A stretch of 64,000 bases of DNA from Acidobacteriota bacterium (GTDB lineage: Bacteria > Acidobacteriota > Terriglobia > Terriglobales > Acidobacteriaceae): assembly GCA_021792795.1 (NCBI GenBank), contig JAJYUB010000016.1, positions 1 to 64,000 of the forward strand. Reading direction: 5' to 3'. Positions 33,365 through 42,404 of this stretch are shown here, in pieces. Under the pieces are notes generated by a model, which worked only from the letters and a program-made list of their open reading frames with translations, had not been told where the DNA came from and ran no database searches. The position numbers and the translations under genes were made by a program. Numbering within the stretch: the stretch's first letter is position 1; every line of letters starts with the position of its first letter.

Positions 33365-34933
33365 TTACATGCCTCCTTCAACGTCCATATGGAGCAGCTT
33401 GGTCGCAAGCATTTTCCCGTTCTGCTGCGCGGCAATGGTGGTCTGCCAACTGCCGCCGGAACCGAGATTGCCATGGCCTTCATACAAGCCGTTGCCTTTG
33501 TCGCTGAGCGTGACGGTCGTTTTCATTGCGGACATGCCCATTGCGGCCATCGCTGGCATATAGAACGTGACCGCCACCTGTGCGCCAGCGATCGGCTCTC
33601 CAGATGCATTGGTGAGTTGCACGCGAAAGATATTGCCTCCTTTATGCGGTGGATTGGGGTCGGTGGTGAAATCGATTTTGGCTTGCGCGCTCGGTGCGGA
33701 GTTATTGCTTCCCGCGCCGGGCGGAGGAGCAAAGGAACCCGCGGCAGCTTGTAGCTGGCTCTCCGAATCGATCAGGAAGTTCGCCGAAGTGACAATCTTC
33801 TGGTGGACTTTGAGACCCTTCAGCACCACATATTCATCCCCTGCGCGCGGACCGAGCACCACTTCCTTAGGATCGAGGTTGCCATCGCCCTGATCGAGAA
33901 AAACCAACTGGCGGGTCCCCGTTTGAAAGACTGCGGATGCGGGGACCGTGAGCTGCCGTCCCAGCGGAGCTTTCAGATCGACATTCACAAACATGCCGGG
34001 CTTCAGCTTCAGACCGCGATTGGCAATCGCTAACCGGACGCGCACGGTCCGCGTTGCCAGATCGACCTGGGGCAGGATGTCATCGATGCTTCCAGAGAAG
34101 GTTCGTCCCGGATACGAATCGACGGTGATGGAAGCTGCATCTCCAGGCTTCAGCCGTCCCACGTCATCTTGAAACACGTTGGCGTACACCCACACCGTGG
34201 ACAGATCGGCAATCGTGTACAACTTGGTGTCCGGCTGCACGTACGCGTTGGGCAAGGCATTGCGCTCGATAATGTAGCCGGAGACCGGCGAGTCGATCGC
34301 GATATTGCGCTGCACTTTTCCGCTTTGCTCCAGGTCTGCGATCGCCTGCGCGGGAACGCCGAATTGCCGCAGCCGCTCCTCCGCGGCCTGCAGCAGCCAG
34401 CCGCTCTCGTGCGCGGCCATGCCATGCGCGTCCTGCGAAAAACTCTTCTGGTCCTGCCGGGCCAGCAGATATTCCTGCTCGCTGCTGACCAGGTCCGGGC
34501 TGTAGACGGTGAACAGGCGCTGCCCTCGGCGCACATACTGGTAGGTCGCATTCGCAAACACATCCTGAATCCACCCCGGAAAGCGCGTCTGCACATACGA
34601 GAGCAGGCGTTCGTCGATATCGACATTCCCGGTGGCCCGGACATCGTAGTCAAGCTGCTTGTACTCGACCGTCCCGGTCTCCACCCCAATGCTCTGCATC
34701 CGTCGCGGCGTAACTTGCACCGGGACCAACGCAGGCTCGCCCTTCGAGGGCACAGCGCTTCCTGGCGGCATGGGCTGTGCAGGCACTGCGGGTCCGCGCG
34801 CCACGACCGGACTGCCAGAAGCTTGCGAAGCGCTGCGATCACGGGGCAACAGGACATGGAGAAGCGCTGCCGCAAGCAAAACGCAGACAGCAACGGCCGA
34901 CACAAGCGCAATCTGATACGTGCGGGTCTTCAC
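33365..34933 (-). CDS. cusB: Copper/silver efflux adaptor CusB with C-terminal Met-rich domain
   Basis: 522 residues. An N-terminal signal/anchor (ALVSAVAVCVLLAAALLHVLLP) is followed by a CusB-type adaptor (YDVRATGNVDIDERLLSYVQ, barrel-sandwich and beta-barrel domains, GYIIERNALPNAYVQ). After the adaptor proper, about residues 422-522 form an extra beta-sandwich-like domain resembling FixH/YtkA. It contains a methionine cluster (YMPAMAAMGMSAM). No separate cusF gene is present, so this domain may deliver Cu(I) to the pump; that is inference. It overlaps cusC by 4 nt. Confidence 0.85.
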   Translation of the reverse strand: MKTRTYQIALVSAVAVCVLLAAALLHVLLPRDRSASQASGSPVVARGPAVPAQPMPPGSAVPSKGEPALVPVQVTPRRMQSIGVETGTVEYKQLDYDVRATGNVDIDERLLSYVQTRFPGWIQDVFANATYQYVRRGQRLFTVYSPDLVSSEQEYLLARQDQKSFSQDAHGMAAHESGWLLQAAEERLRQFGVPAQAIADLEQSGKVQRNIAIDSPVSGYIIERNALPNAYVQPDTKLYTIADLSTVWVYANVFQDDVGRLKPGDAASITVDSYPGRTFSGSIDDILPQVDLATRTVRVRLAIANRGLKLKPGMFVNVDLKAPLGRQLTVPASAVFQTGTRQLVFLDQGDGNLDPKEVVLGPRAGDEYVVLKGLKVHQKIVTSANFLIDSESQLQAAAGSFAPPPGAGSNNSAPSAQAKIDFTTDPNPPHKGGNIFRVQLTNASGEPIAGAQVAVTFYMPAMAAMGMSAMKTTVTLSDKGNGLYEGHGNLGSGGSWQTTIAAQQNGKMLATKLLHMDVEGGM

Positions 34934-36288
34934 GGTTTCACCTCCAGTGTGGTGGTCTGGGCCTCGTCGAGAGGAGTTCCTGTGGCGAGTTCGAGATCGG
35001 CGAGGCGCGTGTCGAAGTCGGCCACCGCCTGCACCCAGGCAAGATCGATATCGATGACGGTCATCTGGCTGTCGAGCAGATCGAGAAAGTCGGTTTTGTC
35101 GTTCTCGTATGCGATCACGCTCGACTGCAGTGTGGCTTTGGCCTGCGGCTGGAGCTGGTCGCGATACAGCAGCGCGAACTTCTGCGCGGCCTCTGCCTGG
35201 ACCAGCGCCTCCTGGACCTGGCCAAAGGCGGCATTGCGCAGCTCGGCCAGCTCGGCGTCCTGTTCGGTGGCACTTGCTGTGGCTTCGGCAATCTCCGCAT
35301 CGTGCTTGCGATGATTCAACCAGGGCAGATTCATCGAACCCTCCACCATGTAGTTGTTGCGCAGCGCGGTCGTCGGCGGCATCAACATGTATCCTCCGGA
35401 AACCGTGAAGTCGGGAACGTAAGCCTTCTTGGCCAGCGCCTGCTCTTTGTGGCTGCGCTCGGCGGCTACTTGAGCCATGACCAAATCGGGCCGGGAGTGA
35501 AGCGCCAGTGCTTCCAGCCTCTGCTCGTCCGGCAGCGGCGCCAACACCGCGTACACTCCTTGTACGTTGAGCGGCGCGGCCGGATCGCGTCCCAGCAGCG
35601 TGTTGAGGCGCGAGCGAGCCAGTTCCGCGTCCCGATCGAAGCGAATCATGTGTTCCGCCAACTGCGTCAGCGCAACCTGCGCCTTCAAGATGTCCTGCTG
35701 CGGAACTTTTCCCACCGCGTACTTGATTCGCGCCGCCTCAATGGCCTGGCGAGCGATGGCGATGTGCTGTTGGTGGACCCGCAATTCGTCGGCGGCAAGC
35801 AGCATGTCATCGAACGCTTTGTGGACGCGTACGCGAACTTCCAGTCGCGTCTGCTGCAACTCGGCCTTCGATTCGGCCACGTCGGACTGTGCCACGCTGG
35901 TGCGCAGCCCCCGCTTGCCAGGCCCAGGCAGCGTCTCGGTGACGCTGAACATGTTCTGCGCGTCGTTGAAGTTCCACGGCTGTTGCAGTGGCACTCCCCA
36001 TCCGCGATACATCGCGATGGGATCGTCGAGCGCGCCGGCGGCGGGAACATGCGCTTCGGCGATGACAACTCGCCGGACAGCCACTTCAATCTCTGGGTTC
36101 CCGATGAGGGCGATCCGTTCGACATCGTCCAGTGTTAAGACCGGCCCGGAAGCCTGCGGAGGATTGCTTTCCTCCAGCAACGCGGCCAGGCCGCCCAGCC
36201 CATCGCTTTTGTTAAGCGCTTGCGCATGGGCCATGCAAACAGACGCAGCCAGCAGAAGAGCACAAATGACAGTGGTAAAAGTTTTCAT
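34930..36288 (-). CDS. cusC: Outer-membrane efflux channel of the Cus system (TolC family)
   Basis: 452 residues with a signal peptide (TVICALLLAASVCMAHAQ) and two TolC repeats rich in Ala, Gln and Leu (for example VAESKAELQQTRLEVRVRV and ATEQDAELAELRNAAFGQV). There is no lipobox Cys, unlike many CusC proteins. It comes second in the operon and overlaps cusB by 4 nt. It forms the outer-membrane duct for copper export with CusB and CusA. Confidence 0.82.
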   Translation of the reverse strand: MKTFTTVICALLLAASVCMAHAQALNKSDGLGGLAALLEESNPPQASGPVLTLDDVERIALIGNPEIEVAVRRVVIAEAHVPAAGALDDPIAMYRGWGVPLQQPWNFNDAQNMFSVTETLPGPGKRGLRTSVAQSDVAESKAELQQTRLEVRVRVHKAFDDMLLAADELRVHQQHIAIARQAIEAARIKYAVGKVPQQDILKAQVALTQLAEHMIRFDRDAELARSRLNTLLGRDPAAPLNVQGVYAVLAPLPDEQRLEALALHSRPDLVMAQVAAERSHKEQALAKKAYVPDFTVSGGYMLMPPTTALRNNYMVEGSMNLPWLNHRKHDAEIAEATASATEQDAELAELRNAAFGQVQEALVQAEAAQKFALLYRDQLQPQAKATLQSSVIAYENDKTDFLDLLDSQMTVIDIDLAWVQAVADFDTRLADLELATGTPLDEAQTTTLEVKP

Positions 36289-36397
36289 CGCTCCCTCGTA
36301 GGAACATGCAGTTCACGACCAGTTCGGGCGTCCGTGCTGCGCGCAGACGCAGAACGACGCGCGAAGACGCAATTTCAGCCTGCGGATGAAGGGAGTC

Positions 36398-36769
36398 CTA
36401 GATTCGGAGTATGGAGGCGCCTGCGGATGAGAGGATCGACGGAGGCGGCGCAAAAGCACTTTCGTGCAGGGCGCTTGTCCTGGCGGGCACGGGCAACCTG
36501 GCTGGATGCGACACAAAAGCGAGCTGCTGTGCATGTTCAGAAAAATAAGAAAGCACGGGAGTGGTCGCCGGATTCTGCGGATGGACCTGGCAACATGAAC
36601 TATTCGGATTCATCGCGGACGGGTTGCAGGCCTGTGCCATGCTGTGGCAGCACGCATGTTGCCCCATCGGCTGCATCGCCCGCAGACACGCCGACACCGG
36701 CATCGCGATCCATAGGACCGTCATCGCCAGCATCAACCACGCGCCTCGTCTGCTTTTGTCCACTCGCAT
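36398..36769 (-). CDS. Small exported Cys/His/Met-rich protein heading the cus operon
   Basis: 123 residues. A signal peptide (RRGAWLMLAMTVLWIAMPVSA) is followed by a compact metal-ligand cluster: C28, M32, M35, H38, C40, C41, H42, M44, C48, M53, C59, C60 and H63. The rest (70-123) is Pro/Ala-rich and probably disordered. It is the first gene of the operon, 109 bp before cusC. A periplasmic Cu(I)-binding role is inferred from the ligands and position; no named family is claimed. A TTGACA/TACACT pair lies directly on the ATG, so a shorter start is possible. Confidence 0.6.
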   Translation of the reverse strand: MRVDKSRRGAWLMLAMTVLWIAMPVSACLRAMQPMGQHACCHSMAQACNPSAMNPNSSCCQVHPQNPATTPVLSYFSEHAQQLAFVSHPARLPVPARTSALHESAFAPPPSILSSAGASILRI

Positions 36770-36797
36770 AGTGTAAACCCCGCGCCTTATCTGTCAA
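36770..36797 (-). promoter_or_regulatory. Candidate promoter of the cus operon
   Basis: On the minus strand TTGACA (36792-36797) and TACACT (36770-36775) are 16 nt apart, a good -35/-10 match. The predicted transcription start would fall near 36763, just inside the annotated first gene. This would make the ATG at 36769 questionable and favour a downstream start such as the ATG at 36733. Confidence 0.45.
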
Positions 36798-36823
36798 TAT
36801 GAGACTTCTATAGCGGAATTCGC

Positions 36824-36839
36824 TGTGATCGAAATCACA
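36824..36839 (-). promoter_or_regulatory. CRP/FNR-type palindrome upstream of the cus operon
   Basis: TGTGA, six bases, TCACA: an exact match to the E. coli CRP half-sites. Its centre (36831.5) lies about 68 bp upstream of the predicted cus transcription start, close to class I activator positions. The other neighbouring gene (malic enzyme, plus strand) starts 305 bp away. The remainder of 36770-37144 shows no gene. Confidence 0.45.
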
Positions 36840-37144
36840 CACGTAGAATCGCATGATCGCCAATTGTCGCATGGTCCGCGTTTGAAGAGGGTGGGATCAG
36901 CAAACGGACCTGTCGCAAGATGGCCCCCAAGACGACTTGTCCGGCTCCGGCGACCAGGTAATTCCTTTCGACGTTTAACTGGACAACTGTGGCGAGTTCC
37001 AGACAGGTTCGCACAATCTCTCCGGATTTCTTGTGCATCTACGCCGGGAGATGGCGCGCGTGGGCCTCGGTATCGCAAGTACAAAACTGGGCCCGGCTCA
37101 AACTCCCGAACGAGAGTAATCTCGATAGGGAGAAAAAAACTGCC

Positions 37145-39406
37145 ATGGTCCGCGATGAAGATGCATTCGAGTATCACTCATCCAACCCGCCGGGAAAAAT
37201 TTCGATCGTCGCAACAAAACCTTGCCTGACGCAGCGCGATTTAAGTCTGGCCTACACCCCAGGGGTCGCCGCTCCTTGTCTGGCCATCCACCGGGAACCG
37301 GACCTGGTCTACAAGTACACAGCGAAGTCGAATCTGGTTGCCGTAGTTTCAAATGGGACTGCGGTCCTCGGGTTGGGGAACATTGGTCCGGCGGCGGGCA
37401 AGCCGGTGATGGAGGGGAAGGCGGTCCTCTTCAAACGTTTCGCGGATATCGATGTCTTCGATCTTGAGTTGGACGCGAACGATCCTCAGGACGTCATCCG
37501 TGCGTGCCAGATGCTGGGGCCCACATTCGGCGGGATCAACCTGGAGGACATCAAGGCGCCCGAGTGCTTCATCATTGAAACGGAACTGCACCGGACCATG
37601 AAGATTCCGGTCTTCCACGACGACCAGCACGGCACAGCGATTATCTCCGGCGCGGCATTGCTGAATGGGCTGGAGGTGGCCGGAAAAGACATCAACCGCG
37701 CGCGGATTGTTGTCAATGGCGCGGGAGCAAGCGCGATTGCATGCGCGGAGCACTTTATTCTGCTGGGCGCGTTGCCTGAAAATATTCTGATGTGCGACTC
37801 CAAAGGGGTCCTATATGAGGGACGCCAGGAGGGCCTCAATCCTTACAAGGCGCGGTTCCTGCGAAAGACGCACCTCCGCACTCTTTCCGACGCGCTGGTC
37901 GATGCGGATGCCTTCATCGGGCTTTCCGCGGCTGGTTGCGTCACGGCGGAGATGCTGCGTCGAATGGGATCGAATCCTTTGGTTTTTGCCTTGGCAAATC
38001 CGGACCCGGAGATTCCTTATGCGGAAGCGATTGCGGCCAGACCGGATGCCATTGTCGCCACAGGCAGATCGGACTATCCGAATCAAGTGAACAATGTTCT
38101 CGGCTTCCCAGGAATTTTCCGCGGAGCGCTCGATGCGCGCGCCACTGGAATCAACGAAGAGATGATGCTCGCGGCCACCCGCACTCTTGCGGATTTGGCC
38201 AAGCACGACGTTCCCGAATCGGTGTGCAGAATCTATGGGCTGGAGGACCTTGGATTTGGCCCGAGCTACATTATCCCCAAGCCATTCGATCCCAGGGTTG
38301 TTGTTCGTGTCGCGGCCGCCGTGGTTGCAGCAGCAATGCAATCGGGAGTTGCCCGCGTCGACCTTGACCTGGAGGACTACCGCCATGACCTGGAGAAACG
38401 TCTGGGCGGCGATCCCGGCGTCACCAGGGTCCTCATTCAAAAAGCGCGCGCGAAACCCTGTCGTATTGTATTTCCAGAGGGGGGAAATCCGACCGTTCTA
38501 CGCGCGTGCCGCGTCCTGGTTGACGAGGGGATTGCCAGGCCTGTGCTGCTCGGAAACGCGAAAGAGATTCGAGAGCGCGCCACCGGCCTGCACCTGGATC
38601 TTGCCGCATTGGAGATCGTCGATGCCGCAACCCATCCTCAGTTGTCGTCGTATGCCGATGAACTGTTTCGATTGCGACAGCGCAAGGGGGTCACGCGAAC
38701 GGAAGCCAGCGGACTGGTCCGAAGCTGCAATGTTCTGGGCGCTTTGATGGTACAACGCGGCGACGCGGACGCTCTTGTGACGGGTTTAACCACCCACTAT
38801 CCAGACACCATTCGGCCATTGTTGCAAATCATCCCCCTACGGCCAGACGTGCGACGGGCCTCCGGCTTGTACCTGACCATCACGCCTCGAGGCAAGCTGT
38901 ACTTTTTGGCCGACTGCACGGTCAACATCCAACCTTCCTCCGAGGACCTAGCGGAGATCGCCATTTGTGCCGCCAGTACCGCCCGCCGCTTCGACGTTGA
39001 GCCCCGGGTTGCCTTGCTGTCGTTCTCCAACTTTGGAAGCAGTCGCCATGAGTCCTCCGACAGAGTGCGCCTGGCAGTTGAGATGGTCCGCCGCAGGTGT
39101 CCAGACCTTCTGGTCGATGGTGAAATGCAGGCGGACACAGCCGTGCTGCCCGAACGGATTGATACCACCTATCCTTTCAGTCCGCTGCGGGGCGGGGCGA
39201 ACGTTCTCGTCTTCCCCAGCCTGGATGCCGGAAACATCGTCTACAAGTTGCTCGCCTCACTGGGCGGAATGCAAATGATCGGCCCCATCTTGATGGGCCT
39301 CTCCCGGCCGGTCCATGTCCTTCAACGCGATTCCTCGGTTTCGGACATCGTCCATCTGGCAGCGCTGGCTGCCGTCGAGGCGCAGGAGACCTTGCGATCC
39401 CCCTAG
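37145..39406 (+). CDS. maeB: NADP-dependent malic enzyme (MaeB type, with phosphotransacetylase-like domain)
   Basis: 753 residues in two domains. Residues about 1-430 are malic enzyme, with Y37 ([11 protein letters not shown]) and K92 ([13 protein letters not shown]) as the catalytic pair, metal ligands in FHDDQHGTA, and the NADP-binding [13 protein letters not shown] loop. Residues about 435-750 are a phosphotransacetylase-like domain that in MaeB proteins binds acetyl-CoA as a regulator. The reaction is malate plus NADP to pyruvate, CO2 and NADPH. I used the ATG at 37145; the longer frame to 36989 has no homology. Confidence 0.93.
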   Translation: MVRDEDAFEYHSSNPPGKISIVATKPCLTQRDLSLAYTPGVAAPCLAIHREPDLVYKYTAKSNLVAVVSNGTAVLGLGNIGPAAGKPVMEGKAVLFKRFADIDVFDLELDANDPQDVIRACQMLGPTFGGINLEDIKAPECFIIETELHRTMKIPVFHDDQHGTAIISGAALLNGLEVAGKDINRARIVVNGAGASAIACAEHFILLGALPENILMCDSKGVLYEGRQEGLNPYKARFLRKTHLRTLSDALVDADAFIGLSAAGCVTAEMLRRMGSNPLVFALANPDPEIPYAEAIAARPDAIVATGRSDYPNQVNNVLGFPGIFRGALDARATGINEEMMLAATRTLADLAKHDVPESVCRIYGLEDLGFGPSYIIPKPFDPRVVVRVAAAVVAAAMQSGVARVDLDLEDYRHDLEKRLGGDPGVTRVLIQKARAKPCRIVFPEGGNPTVLRACRVLVDEGIARPVLLGNAKEIRERATGLHLDLAALEIVDAATHPQLSSYADELFRLRQRKGVTRTEASGLVRSCNVLGALMVQRGDADALVTGLTTHYPDTIRPLLQIIPLRPDVRRASGLYLTITPRGKLYFLADCTVNIQPSSEDLAEIAICAASTARRFDVEPRVALLSFSNFGSSRHESSDRVRLAVEMVRRRCPDLLVDGEMQADTAVLPERIDTTYPFSPLRGGANVLVFPSLDAGNIVYKLLASLGGMQMIGPILMGLSRPVHVLQRDSSVSDIVHLAALAAVEAQETLRSP

Positions 39407-39621
39407 CCCGAATACCGGTCACGTACTATCGGTGAACCCAATTGCAGTCCGTTGCCGTCTGTCTCTGACGGATGGTACCCTGCTTATATCGTGTCCGGGA
39501 TACCTTCATTGTCGATCGCCACGGTATTGAGTTTCGCCACTGGTACTGGGGCTAGCGAAATCTCAATGGCCTATCACGGGCCTAAGTTTTGGTTCTGTCT
39601 TTAAGTTATTGTTCTAAATTC

Positions 39622-39697
39622 GCCGACGTAGCTCAGTTGGTAGAGCAGCTGATTCGTAATCAGCAGGTCGTCAGTTCAAGTCTGACCGTCGGCTCCA
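39622..39697 (+). tRNA. tRNA-Thr (anticodon CGT)
   Basis: GCCGACG acceptor, D-arm GCTCAGTTGGTAGAGC, anticodon arm CTGATTCGTAATCAG with anticodon CGT, T-arm around CAGTTCAAGTCTG, closing CGTCGGC, discriminator T and an encoded CCA. All stems pair well. The 215 bp between the malic enzyme and this tRNA contain only a weak CCGTC/GACGG hairpin near 39455. Confidence 0.95.
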
Positions 39698-39882
39698 GAT
39701 TCCACTCCTCCCGTTCCGCATCGACATTCAACTCCCTTCTGCTCCGCGCCCAATCGAAGAAATGGATCTGCACCGTCGTTCAGGCACTCATTTCTTACTG
39801 CGCGACGAACCATCCATTCCCGCGACGGCAAAAAAGCGGCCCTCAAACTTCGCGGGCCGCCAGAGTCTTGCAGGCAACAAAG

Positions 39883-40043
39883 TCAGAACTGGAACTTCGC
39901 CTGCAATTGGGCCGTTCGCGGACAAGCGCCGTTGACGCCTGGGCCGCCGGCAATCTTCGCGATAATGCCTGTTGTTTTTGGCGTGCCCAGGTTCCGGTGG
40001 TTGTAGATGTTGAAGACCTGGGCCTCAAAGTCAAACAAACACT
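39883..40043 (-). pseudogene. Remnant of a TonB-dependent (Oar-like) receptor, C-terminal end
   Basis: On the minus strand a frame ending at 39883 reads FEAQVFNIYNHRNLGTP, then NGACPRTAQLQAKFQF and stop. This is the typical final strand and outer-membrane sorting signal of acidobacterial Oar-like TonB receptors, which run to about 1000 residues. The frame is closed by a stop about 50 codons upstream, so only the tail survives. The sequences at 39698-39882 and 40044-40271 hold no gene. Confidence 0.55.
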
Positions 40044-40239
40044 TTTATACGGCTGATATCGGGGCACTCGATCGGAAGCGCTTTTACCATTTCAAAAGAA
40101 GGCAAAATGTCTTCGGCCTGTGTGGCGGCGCCAGTCATCACAGGCTAAGAGTTGTGCCTGGCCGGCCCCGGGCGGAACCGGCAAGCGGAAGGATAGTTGG
40201 CCTGATTTTCGAGTCATCCCAGGCATCTTCGCAACCTCC

Positions 40240-40245
40240 TATAAT
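40240..40245 (+). promoter_or_regulatory. Perfect TATAAT -10 box before the SMP-30 gene
   Basis: TATAAT at 40240-40245 lies 27 nt before the chosen start. The expected -35 position (40217-40222) does not match TTGACA, so this is a weak or activator-dependent promoter candidate for the sugar-acid cluster. Confidence 0.4.
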
Positions 40246-40271
40246 GGCTAGAAAGTTGGGAGATGATTGGC

Positions 40272-41117
40272 ATGAAAAAAGCCCCGATTCTGGATATCTC
40301 CGCATTCGAGGTTTTTGCGGAGGGTCTGGACCACGCCGAGGGCCTGGCCTTCGATTCTGAGGGTAATCTATGGGCCGGCGGGGAGCTCGGCCAGATTTAC
40401 CGAATCGATTCGAATGCCTCAGTCAGTGAAGTTGCGCGCTTGGGCGGCTTTTGCCTGGGCCTAACCTTCTCCCCGAAACAAGACCTTTTTATCTGTAATT
40501 CCGGGTTGGGCGCGCTGCAACAAGTGGATCGCAGCGGACGTTTGCTGTCTTCGCTGGATCGAGTTGCCGATCGAAGATTATTGACGCCGAACTTCTCTGT
40601 CTTCGATTCCGAAGGAAATCTCTACTTCAGCGACTCCGGGACCTGGGGCGTAAAAAATGGGTGCATCTATCGTTTGCGGGCGAATGGGAGGACGGAATAC
40701 TTTGCCGGACCGTTTGCATTCCCGAATGGACTCGCGCTCAGCGCGGATGAGACCTCGTTGTACATTGCCCAGAGTTTGCAAGACAACGTGCTGCGCCTTC
40801 CGATTCTCTCCAATGGAAGCGCAGGCCAGCCGGAGGTATATGCGGAAGGTTTGGCCCGCGTGCCCGATGGCTTGGCGTTCGATGCATCCGGAAACCTGTA
40901 TGTGACCTGTTATGCGACCCATAACCTTTATCGAGTTTCTCCGCAGCGGGAAGCCGCCGTACTGGCCTTCGATCCCTTGGGGACCATGCTCGCCTGTCCA
41001 ACCAACGTCGCCTTCGGCCCCGCGGACTCCGATGTGCTGTATGTGGCGAACCTCGCTCGTTGGCACATCTGTCGCGTCCACGTCGGCGAGCGCGGCCAGA
41101 AAATGGCCAATCAATAA
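40272..41117 (+). CDS. SMP-30/gluconolactonase-family protein
   Basis: 281 residues with a six-bladed propeller pattern (HAEGLAFDSEGNLWAGGELG, PNGLALSADETSLYIAQSL, PDGLAFDASGNLYVTCYA). The acidic and Asn residues in these loops bind the divalent metal in lactonases of this family. The likely role is to open a sugar-acid lactone at the head of the cluster that follows. The ATG at 40272 has GGGAG nine bases upstream, which makes it better than the ATG at 40263. Confidence 0.82.
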   Translation: MKKAPILDISAFEVFAEGLDHAEGLAFDSEGNLWAGGELGQIYRIDSNASVSEVARLGGFCLGLTFSPKQDLFICNSGLGALQQVDRSGRLLSSLDRVADRRLLTPNFSVFDSEGNLYFSDSGTWGVKNGCIYRLRANGRTEYFAGPFAFPNGLALSADETSLYIAQSLQDNVLRLPILSNGSAGQPEVYAEGLARVPDGLAFDASGNLYVTCYATHNLYRVSPQREAAVLAFDPLGTMLACPTNVAFGPADSDVLYVANLARWHICRVHVGERGQKMANQ

Positions 41118-41201
41118 CGCCCGAGAAGTTGTCCCTCTGTTCCGGCGGCACTCGTCCGCGCGATCGAACTTCTGAAATACTGAATACTTGGACGTGACAG
41201 G

Positions 41202-42023
41202 ATGACAGTGATGCGGATGGAAGGCAAGGTTGCCGTTGTGACCGGGGGCGCTGCCGGTATCGGCCAGGCGACCGCGCAAAAATTGTGCGACTTGGGCGCC
41301 TCGGTGGCGATCCTGGATCGCAATGCGGAAGCAGGAGAGGAGTCGGTTGCCGCGCTCGAAAAGTCAGGTTACACCGCCAGCTATTTTTCTTGTGATGTCA
41401 CCGTTGAGTCCGAAGTGAAGACCGCTATTGCTGCAGCAGTTGCGCGCTATGGTGGCCTGCATATTCTGGTCAGCAACGCCGGCATTCAGCGCTATGGCGA
41501 TGTCGTCACCACCACCCCCAAGCTCTGGGACGAGACCATGGACGTCCACGTCAAGGGCTGCTTTCACGCAACGAAATATGCCATCCCCGCCATGCTGGCG
41601 TCCGGCGGCGGAGCGATTGTGATCGTGGCCTCCGTGCAGAGTTTTACCGCCATCAACAATTCAGTGGCGTATGTCGCGGCCAAACACGCGCTGCTGGGAA
41701 TCACCCGCTCCATTGCGCTCGATTTCGCCTCCCGAAATGTCCGCGCAAACTGTGTTTGCCCGGGAGCCATCGATACGCCCATGTTGCGCCAGACCGCGCA
41801 CTTGACCGGTTCCCCGGAAAAAATGCTGGAGGCGATTGGTCGGATGCACGCTCTTGGAAGGATTGGACTTCCCGAAGAAGTCGCCAACGCGATCGCCTTC
41901 CTCGCCAGCGACGAGGCGTCCTTTATTACCGGGACAAGCCTTATCGTGGATGGAGGACTCCTGGTTCCCACCGGCGGCATGGGCTTTCAGGAATCCGGCA
42001 TTGGAACGGAAGGAAAACAGTGA
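41202..42023 (+). CDS. SDR-family oxidoreductase (sugar or sugar-acid dehydrogenase)
   Basis: 273 residues, a complete classical short-chain dehydrogenase. It has the cofactor loop VTGGAAGIG (residues 13-21), NAG at 92-94, the catalytic Ser144, Tyr157 and Lys161 (AYVAAKHALLG), and a C-terminal GTSLIVDGGLL. It is probably NAD(P)-dependent. Its stop overlaps the start of the shortened second SDR by 4 nt (GTGA). The cluster context suggests oxidation of a sugar or aldonate. Confidence 0.87.
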   Translation: MTVMRMEGKVAVVTGGAAGIGQATAQKLCDLGASVAILDRNAEAGEESVAALEKSGYTASYFSCDVTVESEVKTAIAAAVARYGGLHILVSNAGIQRYGDVVTTTPKLWDETMDVHVKGCFHATKYAIPAMLASGGGAIVIVASVQSFTAINNSVAYVAAKHALLGITRSIALDFASRNVRANCVCPGAIDTPMLRQTAHLTGSPEKMLEAIGRMHALGRIGLPEEVANAIAFLASDEASFITGTSLIVDGGLLVPTGGMGFQESGIGTEGKQ

Positions 42024-42295
42024 CCAAGGCCGGAAAATTGGCAGGCAAAATTGCCATCGTCGCAGGATCTTCCGCGGGGATTGGCCGCGCCTCCTGCCTG
42101 CTGTTTGCAATGAAAGACGCAAGCGTCGCCGCCGTCGATTGCGACGCCGATGGCAATGCGAAGCCGGTCGAGGAAATCCGCGGCCTTGGCGGCATCGCGG
42201 AGGCCCGCGCCGCGCTCTACCTTATCTCCATCTCCGGCGATGCCAGCTTTGTCGCCGGATCGGCGTTTCAAATTGACGGAGGAATGTCGCTTTGA
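42020..42295 (+). pseudogene. Internally deleted SDR-family protein
   Basis: 91 residues. It starts as a normal SDR (GKIAIVAGSSAGIGRA) but jumps from about residue 55 straight to an SDR C-terminus (ALYLISISGDASFVAGSAFQIDGGMSL). About 160 residues, including NAG and the Ser-Tyr-Lys centre, are missing. The frame stays open across the junction, so a short protein could still be made, but it cannot be an active dehydrogenase. A GTG start overlaps the previous stop, which shows it was once coupled to the upstream gene. Confidence 0.75.
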
Positions 42296-42404
42296 ACCCG
42301 GATACTGTTGCTCATACAATCGAAACCTCGATTTCCTATCAGCAAAAATACAAAAGCAAACGAAACTCAACCGGCTCTTGCGCCCGCCAGGAGAAGTTGT
42401 CACG

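Noticed and set aside
34777-36138. 453-codon plus-strand frame opposite cusC
   Set aside because: Purely antisense to cusC, which has strong family signatures.
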